Shown one piece after another: positions 1-11,028 of a stretch of DNA of 64,000 nucleotides. The notes below the pieces were generated by a model. It was not told the DNA's origin, ran no database searches, and worked only from the letters and a program-made list of their open reading frames with translations. The translations under genes were made by a program, and so were the position numbers. This DNA is from Lathyrus oleraceus (Eukaryota; Streptophyta; Magnoliopsida; Fabales; Fabaceae): positions 433,219,408 to 433,283,407 of the forward strand of contig NC_066584.1 in assembly GCF_024323335.1 (NCBI RefSeq), read 5' to 3'. Position 1 is the first letter of the stretch. Each line of letters opens with the position of its first letter.

Positions 1-2581
1 ACTAAGCCTTAAGGTCTCAAGTCCAACATACTCCTCAAGCAAGGGATAGTAACACCAAGTCCATAAGATCAGATTAAAGGTTTTTAGGGTTTTAGCCATT
101 TTTTTTTCATGTTTTTGTTCTTTTGAAATAATAAAGCAAAACAAGTCAAAAGTAAAATGCAAGTATGTAGATGACATGGATGTAAGTGACATAAATGTAA
201 ATGCATAAGGTAAATGTTAAGAGGTTAGATGTAACAAGTTAGTGATCACGAGGCATGCAATGTCTGTAGCAATCATGTTAGAGTGTTGATACATCATCAA
301 ACTCTCGAGGCATGAGGCACAATTATTCAAAGCTCAAAGAGGAAAGAAGAGAACAAAAGGCAAAATGAAAGCAAGCTTAAGTGTTATACTTAGGATCCAC
401 TATCAAATAATTCAAGGGACCCAAACATATGGCATAACCTAGGGATGACCTATCACTAACTCAAAGTATAAAAATATGATCAAATTATCATCTATCAACA
501 TATTAATTTAGAGAAGATTGAATCAACCTAAGTGACCATCTATGGATGACTTGAAACGTAGAAGCATTGATCAACCAAGTTAACCACTCAAGCTCAAACA
601 TCAAATTGCATAAAAATTAATAAATAAAAAGATTTAAAATTTCTTAAAAAGGAAAATTAAAGAGAAAATTCAAATAAAGAACCAAAACATAAAAGAAATG
701 GTTGAGAAAATTATGAGAGGTTAGAAATATTACAAATAAAAGGACCTCAAAAGTTGAATGCAAAACTATTTAAAAATGATCAAAAATAAAATAGAAAATG
801 AAATTTAAATGAAAAATAAAGGAAAATATCAATTAAATGCAAAAATAATTTTAAAAATTATGCAAAAAATATATGGGATGCAAAATATTTTTATGGGTTT
901 TCTGTAAACAATTTGAGGAAAAATGAATTAAAAATCACTAAAAATTAAATCAGAAAGTAAAAAGAAAAAGAAAATGAAAATAAAATAAAAATAAAATGTT
1001 TGAATTAGGGTGCGCCAACGGCTAGCACGCGTGTTAGGCAATAATTGGAGGGATTCAAATTTTGGCACCAAAGCGCGTGTATCTGAACTTCATCTTCAAC
1101 CTTCAGCTCAATTTGGCAAATCCCTGAACTCGTGTTTTTAGCAATGCCCAAACATGGAGTTGGCTTCCCAACACATCATCGTTCATGTCTCTTTGCATCA
1201 GAGCCATTGGTTGACTCAGAGCAAAGAGAATTTTCTCAAGAACACGAAGAACCCTAGTTCTTCAAAGTAAAATTAAATGGTGAATACGAAGAATAAATTC
1301 AAGGTAGTTTAGGGCTTTTGATCAGTGAATCAAGACAAACACACAGGTAACTTATTTGCTCATAAATGTAACTCGTATCTACCTTTCCTGTTAAAGTTTT
1401 AGAGGTAAACAATGGTGGACTTGGAAGTATGGTTCCAAGGATTTTCAAACCAAGGCAACGCTTCAATTAGCTTCAAAAGGTGTCGATGAGTGATTCTGGG
1501 TGAAGATTCGAAGCTAAAAGAGTTTGAATCAAGGAAATGGTTAACTAGTTTTTTTAGGTATCAGATTCAAATGGTATCAAAGTTTCTTTGGCTGTCCAAG
1601 CTTGGAAATAAAGGAAAATTATTCCTCTATTTATAGGGAATGAAGTGAGATTATAATACATGTGAAATGGAGGCCAATTCGTGTGAATTAGGTCAGAAGT
1701 TTGAGTATTTTCCAAGTTGTGAAATGAAACATGAAGTACGTGAATTGGTGATGAAACAAAGAGGTTGCACATGTGCAGGTGGTCCCAAATTGAACATGGC
1801 ATGGAATTCGTGACCTGAAATATGCGCCAGAAGCAGAGTCCGTGGTACCATGTTGGAGCTTAGGCCAAATGAAATCCACTCATGCATTTTGAGATATTCT
1901 TTGTGCCAAAGGATCTCCCCACCATGAAGAATCAAATGCAAAAAGAATTAAATCAAAAAGATGCTTGAGTTGAAAATGACATGGGTGGAAAGTTGAGGTT
2001 GTGACCTGAAATTCTCGGCCAGACATTAGGTTAACCAGGTCTTGGGCCTACTTTTGTGAAAAAGTGGGCATCTTGGCCAATTCCAAAATTGAGGGACTTA
2101 AAGGCAAAATTGGCTCGAAGTAGATTCCAAAAATGTTGAGAAATGAGAGAGTTATGGTGTTTGGACCAAGTGATATGCCATACTTGATTTTAGGTCAATC
2201 AAACATGTACCAACTTGTGATTTATTGCCATTTATTGCATCCAAATCCCCAAGGATGAACACTTGAATACAAAATGAAGGAAATTTGATTGTCCTTTGAA
2301 TAATCTTGATGATTACTTGAAAATTGGATGGAGATGGCATGGAAATAAACACATGAACCATACTTGAATCAACTTTGGAATCAATGCACCAACTTGAACT
2401 TTTCTTGATCAAATGATGTTGAATGAAGATTTAACATGAATATGACCTAAGATTATAGGTCATGCCTTGAAGTAAAAGCTCTTGTGGGCCACTTGTTGAC
2501 CAAACTTTGACATTGGGAATCAAAACCCTAATTTAGAAACCAAGCTTGATCCTTTGATTGCAAGTCCCTACCTTGTACAAT
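1..2581 (-). mobile_element. Diverged Ogre/Tat-like LTR fragment
   Basis: A/T-rich non-coding sequence that resembles in layout the minus-strand Ogre-like LTR at about 55789-60393: a TTTTTAGGGTTTT-like stretch near 86, an A-rich tract, a GC-richer block with GCGCGT motifs near 1010-1080, then a TATA box on the minus strand at 1628. The LTR 3' end lies beyond the left edge of the window. The right limit near 2581 is approximate, where the sequence changes character. No coding potential is convincing. The assignment rests on layout, not on a computed alignment. Confidence 0.45.
1628..1635 (-). promoter_or_regulatory. Candidate TATA box of LTR fragment
   Basis: TATAAATA on the minus strand inside CCTATAAATAGAGG. 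The same box with the same flanks occurs in the Ogre-like LTR at 58872-58879. Confidence 0.4.
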
Positions 2582-2639
2582 AAGAAAATGGAAACAACAC
2601 ATATTTTTGTCATATTAAGCAGATCTAAATTGTCATATT

Positions 2640-2702
2640 ACCTTATAAACTATAAGTTATAAGTTATAAACTCAAAAATATGTCTAGCCAAACAAAGCCT
2701 TA
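2640..2702. repeat. Possible MITE end
   Basis: A short A/T-rich segment with repeated TTATAAACT/ATAAGTTATAAG words ending in CCAAACAAAGCCTT. Its reverse complement starts AAGGCTTTGTTTGGC, a style common at the termini of plant MITEs. No second terminus or target duplication was located, so this is only a suggestion. It lies between the LTR fragment and the decayed mobile-domain gene. Confidence 0.22.
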
Positions 2703-2789
2703 ATCTCAATACATTTTCAAGACGAAATTCAAATTCCAAAATATCATATATTAAGTCAAAATTCAAACCATACATTGTTCATAAAATAC

Positions 2790-4412
2790 CAAAATATAAA
2801 TTATCAAAATACAAAGAAAAAGTTAACTACTTGGTATATATGGCCCCTATTTTCCTTCTTTGCCTCCTGTACTATAAGATATGTCGTGCCTCAGCCATCA
2901 TGGCCTCTCAGTGACACTCCTAAGAGTGCCTTCCTGAATCTTTCTCGTCTCTATGTACGCTTTCCCAATAGCCACAATATATTGACCCTCTTCCAATATC
3001 TGACCCTCTTCCAATATCTCATGATGAGTTGGTCTAGGTGGCTCTCCCTCTATATTCGGTGTCATGAAAGGATGTGACACTCTAAAAAAACTATTAGATG
3101 TAGTTGTATGTAGTACTCCATGTCTGAGGAGTTGACACATTATGTACATCTTCTAGGACCTGATGATCATGGTACTATACAAATATCTCATCAACATCTC
3201 TACGACAAAGTGTGGGAGGAGAAGTAATGGTGGGGGCTCTAGGAATACCATGCAGATACCCAAACAGGCATATAAATCACTTAGGTAGATGTGGATACAT
3301 AATTCGTGACCTACAAGTCAACCATCCAGAGTAGAAGGATATCTTATCGAAGGGGCATGTCTCACGGTGATTTCGTATTGTGTGAATTTTATATCATCTA
3401 CCGCAATACAGTCAAGATAAACTCGAAAGGGCTTGACCGCTTGATTCTATCTAAGCGGGATAAAGGAGAAAACATATGGAAATGCCTCAGATGCCTAGCA
3501 GGAGAGACGTGGAAAGTGCTGTAGTATCCATGCCTGAAAATGGTTCAGATGAAATATTAATAACGACGTAGAAAAAGTGTTATGAAATAATTGTAAAGGT
3601 CCAAATATATTACCATAAATAGGGTGTTGCTTGTTGTCATATGTCTATTATTATATAAATAAGCTTCACCTAACTAGGGTTAGAGGTAAATCAAACAAGA
3701 GGCCTCTCAGTTGCACTCATGAATCATCTCGAAGTCAACGAAGTATATCAGGTAGACAACAATAACATAATAAGCCCTTTTGTCCATAAATATGGATGTG
3801 TCAACCAGATACATGAGGTATGTCATAAATGCACATGCTCTATGATGTACCACATGTGCATCATCACCAACACCCTTAACTTTCGCATCTAAGTGGTATA
3901 TGTACTACTTTTCCAAAAATCCAAATCTGGCATGACATCCTCTGGTGTTATCTATCTCTTGTTGGACATCACCTAGGTTAGCTCCCAAATATTGCACCAT
4001 CATCTCTAGTGCTTCAGGTCTAGTGAGTGTGAAGTAGTTTAATAATTTTCTCATGATCAAAAGATGTATGAGGGATGACACATCAACAAGTGTGATGGAT
4101 ATCTCATTGACCGGAAGATATAATAAAGAAGTCTATGAGTTCCATATCTCCATGAAAGCAAATAAAAAAAAACTACGGTTAATAAAACTATACATAGTCC
4201 TTCAAAAATCTAGAAACCCATATAGCTACATGACCTCCCAAAACCATGGTTCATCACGCTGCGACATCTTCACAATCTTTCTATCGTGGTTGATACATTT
4301 TAATGGCTCACAGTGTTGTAAAAAAAGTACATCATTATCGGATATTTCAAATATTATAACACATATATTTAAAAGAATAAATACATATTTATTTCACCTC
4401 TCCGTCTCACAT
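2790..4412 (-). pseudogene. Decayed plant mobile domain (MAIN-like) gene, distal part
   Basis: Read on the minus strand from the Ogre insertion downward, conceptual translation gives phrases typical of plant mobile domain proteins: DEPWFWEV near 4230-4250, AWILQHFPRL near 3500-3530, a segment with VDDIKFTQYE and then RHAPSIRYPSTLDG near 3300-3420, and HIYLSDLYACLG just after it. Many stop codons and frame changes separate them, so this is a relic. Its upstream part is at 47354-47610, on the far side of the Ogre element. Known members (MAIN, MAIL1) act in nuclear gene silencing, and many copies are carried by transposons. Nothing shows which kind this one was. I see no intact exon. Confidence 0.65.
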
Positions 4413-4417
4413 GTTGC
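4413..4417. repeat. Target-site duplication GTTGC (left)
   Basis: GTTGC directly before the first LTR base. The identical 5 bp follow the 3' LTR at 47349-47353, which fixes both ends of the Ogre element. Confidence 0.93.
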
Positions 4418-5660
4418 TGCAACACCTCAAAATTTGCCCTCTTCTCTTGGGACTAGCTTAACATATTGCATTTCATCTTGTAGGTCATTAGCCATTGCAT
4501 TTTTGCATATCATGTGGCAACAATGAGCAAGTCATCCTCCTAGGTCTTTCTCAGAAGATGGAGAGGTTAAAAGATTCAAGCCTGAGGGTTTCATTGAATT
4601 GATCACTAGCCATCTGAGGGTTTGTGTTCCAATTTGGGTTTTTTGGTTCTTCAAGGAGATTGGTCATTATCTTGGTTGCAATGGTACATCACCATCATCA
4701 TGGTTTTATCATCACCAAGAGGTTTATTATGCCTGATCAGCTTCCTTGGGATTAGGGTTTTGACCTCTGGTCAACCCTAATCAGTTGAATTGTGCCAATC
4801 AGGGTTTTGCAAGGAGATGAGGTTTTTCATGAGATGGGGATCATCATGTGGTTTCATAGAGCTTGTATAAGCTAGGGTTTCATCCTGGAGCCATTTCATC
4901 AGAAGATTGAGGCTCAAATTCATCTGTGCATAGCCAAGTCATCTATCAACTGAAAAAGTCAACCAAAAGTCAACTGATGGATTTGGAGGTGGGAAATGGT
5001 TAGAGAGGCTTCATTCATGTTCAAACAAGTCTCATTTGACATTTCAAACATCAACAATGAAGAATTTGAGGTCAGATGGAAAGTTTCCAAAAATAGTAAG
5101 TGACCTGTAATTTGAAATTGCCAAAAATGGAAAGGTTTTCTCCTCAAGATTACATCATCAAAAATGCTTCAACTGAAATTTTGTCCAACATGAAAGTTGA
5201 AGATCTTGCTCTCACCTTTCCAAAAAGTCCAAGAACATGAATTTCTCATGTATGGTTGAAGAGATATGGATCAATCATTGCCAAGTCAATTTGAATTTCA
5301 CAAGTGCATAACTTTTGAACCATAAGGCCAATTGAAGTGGTTCTTTTTGCAACATTCTTGTTTTGACATGTACTATCCAATTCATGCATCACATATCATG
5401 CATTTCCATCACAAAAATTTTGGACTTTTCATTTGAATTTTGGAGGGAAAATCCAAATTCAAAAATTGTGCATAACTTTCACTTCCAATCATGTGCATTT
5501 GGCTTAAAACAGGTTTTGCAAGTGAATTAAGACAGATTTCGTGCACTGTAGCATTGGTCTTCATGCATATAGGGTGAATTGACAAATTTGCATAACACTT
5601 GGTTTTAGCTAATTCCAATTGCATTGCCTAATTGTGATTAAGAGTTTCATTAGTACAACA

Positions 5661-5669
5661 TATATATAG
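5661..5669 (+). promoter_or_regulatory. Candidate TATA box, Ogre 5' LTR
   Basis: TATATATAG, conserved at 39782-39790 in the 3' LTR. The duplicated LTR unit starts 77 bp downstream, so the duplication begins close to the expected RNA start. Confidence 0.5.
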
Positions 5670-5912
5670 CATAATCATAACAGAAATTGGATTAACACTT
5701 CATAATTTCCAGATCTAGATCCATTTGCATCATTCTCTTCATTTGGTTCTCTCACTTTTTCATCAAAATTCTCCATAAACCTTGCATTGTTCTTGATCAA
5801 TCCTTGATCCACGAGCATAATTGGACATTTTTAGAAGCAAGATTCATCCATTTTCGAGCTAATTTGGAACTGTTGAAAGTTACATCCATTAATGGCAATT
5901 GAAGATTTGAGC

Positions 5913-5917
5913 AACAT
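5913..5917. repeat. Target-site duplication AACAT (left)
   Basis: AACAT before the Athila LTR; the same 5 bp follow its other LTR at 18188-18192. Removing one copy and the element restores the uninterrupted Ogre LTR sequence seen at 40032-40042. Confidence 0.95.
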
Positions 5918-6774
5918 TGTTGAATGTAATTTTTAAGTGTCGGGTTTTTGTTATCGTATCCACAGGGATTGTGAGATATCACCGCCTTTCGACAGTTGTA
6001 TTAATTCTTAGCTTAAGGTAACAATGGGGTTTTGGTATTTGTCACGGTATCTTGCATAAAGGTATAATAAAATTCGGTAAAAGTTTTGGTTTGAATATTT
6101 GAGAAATATTGCCAAAGTTAGGGTTCGACGATCACTTTGCATGTATATGTTCGATCAACAAAACTTATAAACTCCTTTAGATGATAAACTATTTCACAAA
6201 GTCCTCCCAATGTGTTTATCTCTAACACACATTGTGAGTTTTCCCATTTTGATCCATTGTTTATCTCTAACACAATCTATCAAAATGACAACTTTTTGTT
6301 TCAACCTTATGGTGAACAAAATCATTCATTACTATCTCTAGCTAACAAACAAGATTGGATGAAAACCTAGGTTAAGAGTTGGTAAACATCTCTCGATCAT
6401 AAACCAACACAAAGAGTTTTCAATAAGAACAAAGTTTTCACCATATATTCACCATTAAAGAGTTTACAAATGAAGATCCTTACACTTACACACAAAGCTA
6501 ATGATCATCTACATCTAACCTTGACAAAATGAAGGACTTAGCTACTCATTTTCATGGTAGCTTGGTCAACAAGTTTCGGAAGAAGGTTGATCAACATCTG
6601 AGTCGAATAATCGAGATTGGATGGGAATCCACCTTCTTTTTGTGAAAGATGGTTAAGAGATGAAGAAAAATGGTTTCTAGGTCACAAAAGATCCTTAGAA
6701 CAATGCTGTAAAAAAAATAGAAAAAGTACAAAAGTATGGAAAAATAAGGTATGGGTCCAAAAAGTAGCCCTTGC

Positions 6775-6782
6775 TACTTATA
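6775..6782 (-). promoter_or_regulatory. Candidate TATA box, Athila 3' LTR
   Basis: Minus strand reads CTCTATAAGTAGC. The same sequence is at 17532-17539 in the other LTR. It is the best TATA match in the LTR and lies 22 bp downstream (minus strand) of the first hairpin motif. Confidence 0.45.
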
Positions 6783-6803
6783 GAGCTGCTACTGGGCTGT
6801 CAT

Positions 6804-7195
6804 GCTCGCTAGGCGAGCAGAATGGCTCGCCTAGCGAGCCCCGAAATGAAGCACCTGAGGCACCTGCGCCCAGAGAAACCACCATTGCCAGACTGTCATG
6901 TTCGCTGAGCGAACAAAACCTTCACCTAGCGAAGGCCACGCTTCAACCTTCGCTCCAGCGAGGTTGAGAGGTTTTGCTACTGGAATGCTCGCTGGGAGCT
7001 CGCTAAAGGCTCGCCTAGCGAGTGAGTGCTGGCTGCGCTTTTCACCAAGTCTGGACGTGTTCGCCACACACCTCGCTGGAGGCTCGCCTAGCGAGTGTGG
7101 TCATGTTTGCCACTGTAAAATACTGGAGCTTTTCGCTGGGCTCTCGCTGGACGCTCGCTTAGCAAGTCCTTCGCCACAACCCTCGCTTAGCGAGC
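6804..7195. repeat. Cluster of CTCGC-CTA-GCGAG hairpin motifs in Athila U3
   Basis: About eight copies of a 12-15 nt GC-rich inverted repeat, stem YTCGC/GCGAR with a 3-nt loop, in otherwise A/T-rich DNA. Examples: GCTCGCTAGGCGAGC at 6804-6818, directly followed by its reverse complement GCTCGCCTAGCGAGC at 6825-6839; further copies near 6900, 7010, 7085, 7155 and 7182. The other LTR has the same cluster at about 17561-17952. Similar motifs recur inside the element at about 10255-10310 and 10797-10850. Confidence 0.9.
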
Positions 7196-7430
7196 AAGCT
7201 GATGAATGCTTGTTTTATTTGATCCCTTTGCCAAAATTCTTGTGTCTTCACTTTCTATTATTTCATGCCTACTTCCTGCACAATAACACACAAATCAAAG
7301 GTACCAAGATCGTTTATCATTGAATTGCATTTCATCCAAAACAAAGGTGGTTTCGAACACTTTAGCAAGGAAATGGAGTGAAAGATGCCCACATTTGATA
7401 GCTCAAATAAGCACTTTTGGGCATCTAACA

Positions 7431-7441
7431 ACTCTCCCCAA
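7431..7441 (-). promoter_or_regulatory. Polypurine tract of Athila
   Basis: Minus strand TTGGGGAGAGT lies directly before the 3' LTR start TGTTAGATG. This is the expected place and composition for the plus-strand primer. Confidence 0.8.
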
Positions 7442-8916
7442 CTAGATTCTTGCTTGTCCTCAAGCAAAGTATGCCCCTTGAAGGACGAGAGGATTTGCTT
7501 TAAGAAAAAGGTTTCTCCGAAGTCGGATAAAACGGCTCAAACACAAGCGAATCAGCAGATACAAATTTCCAACGGTTCGAATAAAATAATACATAAGAAC
7601 TAAAACTTAATAGCAATGCGAAATATGTATCTATCTACAACAATATTATTTTGAATGAATCACCCTATCTCTCCTCTTCGAATAAGGATTGAAGAAATTA
7701 CGCGTTTGCAACCGCGGGAATAATCTCACTCTCTAACAAATAATGAAGAAATCAATTCGATTCATACAATGTCTAACAATTATAAATGGTAATGTGGAAG
7801 CACGAAGATCACTAAGGACTTTTCGGTTGAAGCTTGGTTAGGTTAACAAACAAGGGTAATTTCTAAGGCCATTGAAAACGAAATTGCCGATGCAAAAGAG
7901 ACATTCACTATACATTATTCACACATCTCAACTTCGTTCCATTTGTTTCTCATTTGAAACCTTCACAACTCTTATTTCACAACTCAATTTTTATTTTTCA
8001 CTATTTTTCTTCCAAGCAAGCATTCATTTTTATTTTCTCTATATTAGATTTTTTTCTCTTTTCTTTCACATCATATTTACAAAACAGATGTTTTTCTTTT
8101 CTATTTTTTTTTCAATGCTTGCTCGGTTTTTCAAGAGTTGTGGCACTTACTGATTCTCATTTTCGTTCTCCCCAACTTATTTCTTACTCACCCTAAGTGA
8201 ATGCTCTTAACTTTTTACGGCAAAAGAACAATAATCAAGATTTTCCGGGTTGTAAAAAAAAGATTTTTGAAATCTCGCTTTATTTCAAGCTGAGATTCAA
8301 CTGTTTAAGCTCAAAGGGGTTAACGAATACTCTCTCTGCTCACAGGTAAGTTGTATTTGGAACTGGTTGTGCTCGATAGAAAACAAGTGCCTTGATCATT
8401 TCTAATTGCTTCCACATATTCACAATAATAAAAGACAAAGCATGAATCAAATGAATCAACAAAACTTATTAGAATCCAGCATTTAAGTGTACAATGGAGC
8501 TTTCCTCACAATTTGTGGTTTTAAGTCCTAGATGAAACATTCATTCAATTATGTTGCAAAAAGACAATACTCAATTACAAAAAAGAGTAAAGTTCTTAGT
8601 GCATTCTAAAATTCTAGCCGGAGGTAACCATGTACCTTAGCCTTATTCACTTGTTTATTCTTATCATTGCCATCCAAGCTCGGATGCACCTTCATTGGAT
8701 ACTTCTTTGAGGAGCAACCAATCTAGAAGGTTTGCCACTTAACCAACCAAAAATTTATTAAAACAAACAAAATTTAAAACATAAATAATAATATTAACTT
8801 CAAAATTTAAATTTGTTCATGGGGGACAAAACACCCCAAAAGTACAAAGCCAAAATCAAAATACAGAATTCTGGAAATACAGTAGAAATAAAACATAAAA
8901 TAAAAAATAAAATAAC
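7442..8916 (-). other. Athila 3' untranslated region
   Basis: About 1.5 kb between the third ORF and the PPT. A/T-rich, with a long T/C-rich stretch on the plus strand at about 7960-8110 (purine-rich in the element's sense). No ORF of note, no repeat recognised. Confidence 0.7.
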
Positions 8917-10167
8917 TTAGCCCTCCACGGACTCATAACCCTCCTCACTACCGGCTTCAGAACCGGTAGCCTCATCATCATCATCACCATCATCACCATT
9001 GGCAGCACCAGAAGAAGCACCAGCACCCGCCCCCTCACCAAACACAGGCCTGTCCACAGGCCAATTAGCGTTAAGCAGAAACTGCTCACGCGTCATCAAT
9101 GAATGATCACCGGTGGGGTCACGTCCCTGCAGCTGTAACAGCTGCATAGAATTGTGCATGTCGAGCATGGCACGCTGAGTAGCCGCCATCCAGTCCCAGT
9201 TGTAATTGCAGACAGCTTGCTGGTAAGGATCGGGTCCGAGAGTAGAAGTACCAAGACCATCAGAAGCCCGGGTACCCTCAGCAGCTGCACCACCTCTAAC
9301 ATTCTTCGCCCTACAATACTTGGCCACGTACCGGTCATCGATGGGTGGCGGGATCCTTACTTGACCCCTAGAAGGTAGCCTCACCCTCGCTTGTATGCAC
9401 AAACTCATGATTAGGCAGGGGAAAGTCAGGGGACAATTCACACGAGCCCCCGACTTTAGCTCGCTTTCAATCACGGACTTAAGCTCATAAGCAATAATCC
9501 TCGCCACATCGATCTGGATGTTAGTGAGGATACAGTGTACCAAGTGTGCCACTGGGATCGGCATGGTAGAAGTGTGGGACTTGGGTTGGATGTTTGTCAG
9601 CACCATCAGCAGGATCAGTTGAGCCAAGGGAGTCATGTCCTCCCTGTGGTATCTCATGGGAACCCCAGATGGGTTCAGCTCAACTGATTTCCCTCTTAAA
9701 AGCAGGGCAGCAGAGATTGCATCAATATCCCGGTGAAGCCGTAAGTCTGTGTGGTAGGTGTCTCTCTCCTCGGCTCCCAGTTGGAGCGGTTCACCAAGGA
9801 CGCGGTTAATAGCATCCCGATCAAAAGCAACAGGACGACCGGCCACTCTAGATGTCCAAGTAAATGGCTCGTCATCATCAGGAAGTGCGTTCGCATAGAA
9901 CTCACGCACCGTTGCAATATCATAATGCTCCAGGGGGTTAATTAACCGATCCCACTTTTTCGTGTCAATCAACCCGGCGAATGTTCTGTTCGTGCCTTCA
10001 GGGTTGATGACAAATCTCTTCTCCGGTAGAATTTTCCGCTTCTCCAAAGCAATGTACCTTGCGGCTTGCTTCGGCCCGACAAATTTGTCGGTATCAAACT
10101 GTATTGTTACGGGACGGGAAGTGTTCCCTCCCTTTCTCTTCTTTGAAGCGCCGGATCTAGATTCCAT
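8917..10167 (-). CDS. Env-position ORF, putative plant transposon protein type
   Basis: Open frame of about 416 codons from ATG at 10167, uninterrupted. Visible parts: a basic start (SKKRKGG), then a region with WDRLI and VREFYANAL near residues 70-95 typical of the domain named putative plant transposon protein, found downstream of pol in many plant gypsy elements, then an acidic glycine/serine-rich tail (GDDGDDDDEATGSE) at the C terminus. Function is unknown. The reading frame stays open upstream to an ATG at 10224, adding a hydrophobic 19-residue stretch, but the bases just before 10167 read TTTATGTTTTGCAG on the minus strand, a good splice acceptor. I therefore take that stretch as intron end and prefer the ATG at 10167. 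No transmembrane segment is seen in the remaining protein, so a viral-envelope role is not supported. The only long uninterrupted ORF of this element. Confidence 0.75.
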   Translation of the reverse strand: MESRSGASKKRKGGNTSRPVTIQFDTDKFVGPKQAARYIALEKRKILPEKRFVINPEGTNRTFAGLIDTKKWDRLINPLEHYDIATVREFYANALPDDDEPFTWTSRVAGRPVAFDRDAINRVLGEPLQLGAEERDTYHTDLRLHRDIDAISAALLLRGKSVELNPSGVPMRYHREDMTPLAQLILLMVLTNIQPKSHTSTMPIPVAHLVHCILTNIQIDVARIIAYELKSVIESELKSGARVNCPLTFPCLIMSLCIQARVRLPSRGQVRIPPPIDDRYVAKYCRAKNVRGGAAAEGTRASDGLGTSTLGPDPYQQAVCNYNWDWMAATQRAMLDMHNSMQLLQLQGRDPTGDHSLMTREQFLLNANWPVDRPVFGEGAGAGASSGAANGDDGDDDDEATGSEAGSEEGYESVEG

Positions 10168-11028
10168 CTGCAAAACATAAAGAGGAAGCAACACAACACA
10201 CAAACAGATTAGAAAGCAACACATAATTCAAACTACTGCCATGCTCGCTGCTGCTTCGCCTAGCGAAGTGGCAGCGAATTCTCGCTTCTGGTTCGCCTAG
10301 CGAGTTGCTAGCGAACCTTACGGGTTTTTGGGTTCTGCAGGTTTTTCAGTGAAATTTTTCCAAACCCAAGTGCTCATGGTGCCAATTTCAGAACAAGATG
10401 ATCTATCAAGAAAAGAATCGTTCTATGCTATATGTAATTACAAACCCACATGCAAAACCTAAAATTCCCAAATGAAAAACCTAAAATCCCACATGCAAAA
10501 TCTAAAATTTCCCACACCACCAACTTCACCAACTTCACCCTAAATGTCTCATGTTCAGAAATAAATTTGGAAACAGAAAGTAGTGAAGAAGAGGCAAACC
10601 TGGTTTGAGAACAACTGAATTTGAAATGCAGAGGAGGTTAGGGATGCAATGCTAGGGTTTACAGTTTGAGATGAAATGTGAGAGTGATGTGTGAGAGTTT
10701 CGGTTCAGAGTTTTAAAAGGGAAAAAATGCATTTGGCCCAAATTGAGTGGCCTGCTGAGAATTTAAATTATTGCTGTCACGCAGCGCTCGCTGCTGCTTC
10801 GCCTAGCGAGCAGCTAGCGAATCTGCTCGCTACTGCTTCGCCTAGCGAGCATCAAGCGAGCATGACAGCATTTGCCTTTTCAAAGACAACATTCCAGGTA
10901 CATTTCAGCAAGGTCATAACAATTGGAATCCCACTACAACAGAACAGAAAAACTGTAAATACTTACAATGTTGGGGTGCCTCCCAACAAGCGCTTGTTTA
11001 ACGTCGGCTAAGCTCGACGGTGTGATGC
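10168..11028 (-). other. Spacer between pol and third ORF, probable intron end
   Basis: Non-coding stretch with two groups of the same GC-rich hairpins as the U3: TTCGCCTAGCGAA at about 10256-10268 with a relative near 10290, and a second group around 10785-10862. It ends with a polypyrimidine-rich stretch and CAG at 10168. If the third ORF is made from a spliced RNA, this is the 3' part of its intron. Confidence 0.6.

Larger units (their letters stand above)
5918..7430 (-). mobile_element. Athila 3' LTR
   Basis: On the plus strand it reads TGTTGAATG...CATCTAACA, the same as 16675-18187. U3 lies on the high-coordinate side. The GC-rich hairpin cluster at 6804-7195 sits upstream of the minus-strand TATA box at 6775-6782. 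Confidence 0.95.

Noticed and set aside
4053..4526. 157-codon plus-strand ORF across the Ogre left end
   Set aside because: It crosses the insertion border, so it joins unrelated sequences.
6617..7323. ORFs in the Athila LTR with SPSE and LARRA words
   Set aside because: Produced by the GC-rich hairpin motif; similar words arise wherever the motif is translated.
10168..10224. Hydrophobic N-terminal stretch of the third Athila ORF as a signal peptide or membrane anchor
   Set aside because: A strong splice acceptor directly precedes the next ATG, and the stretch is the T-rich intron end.
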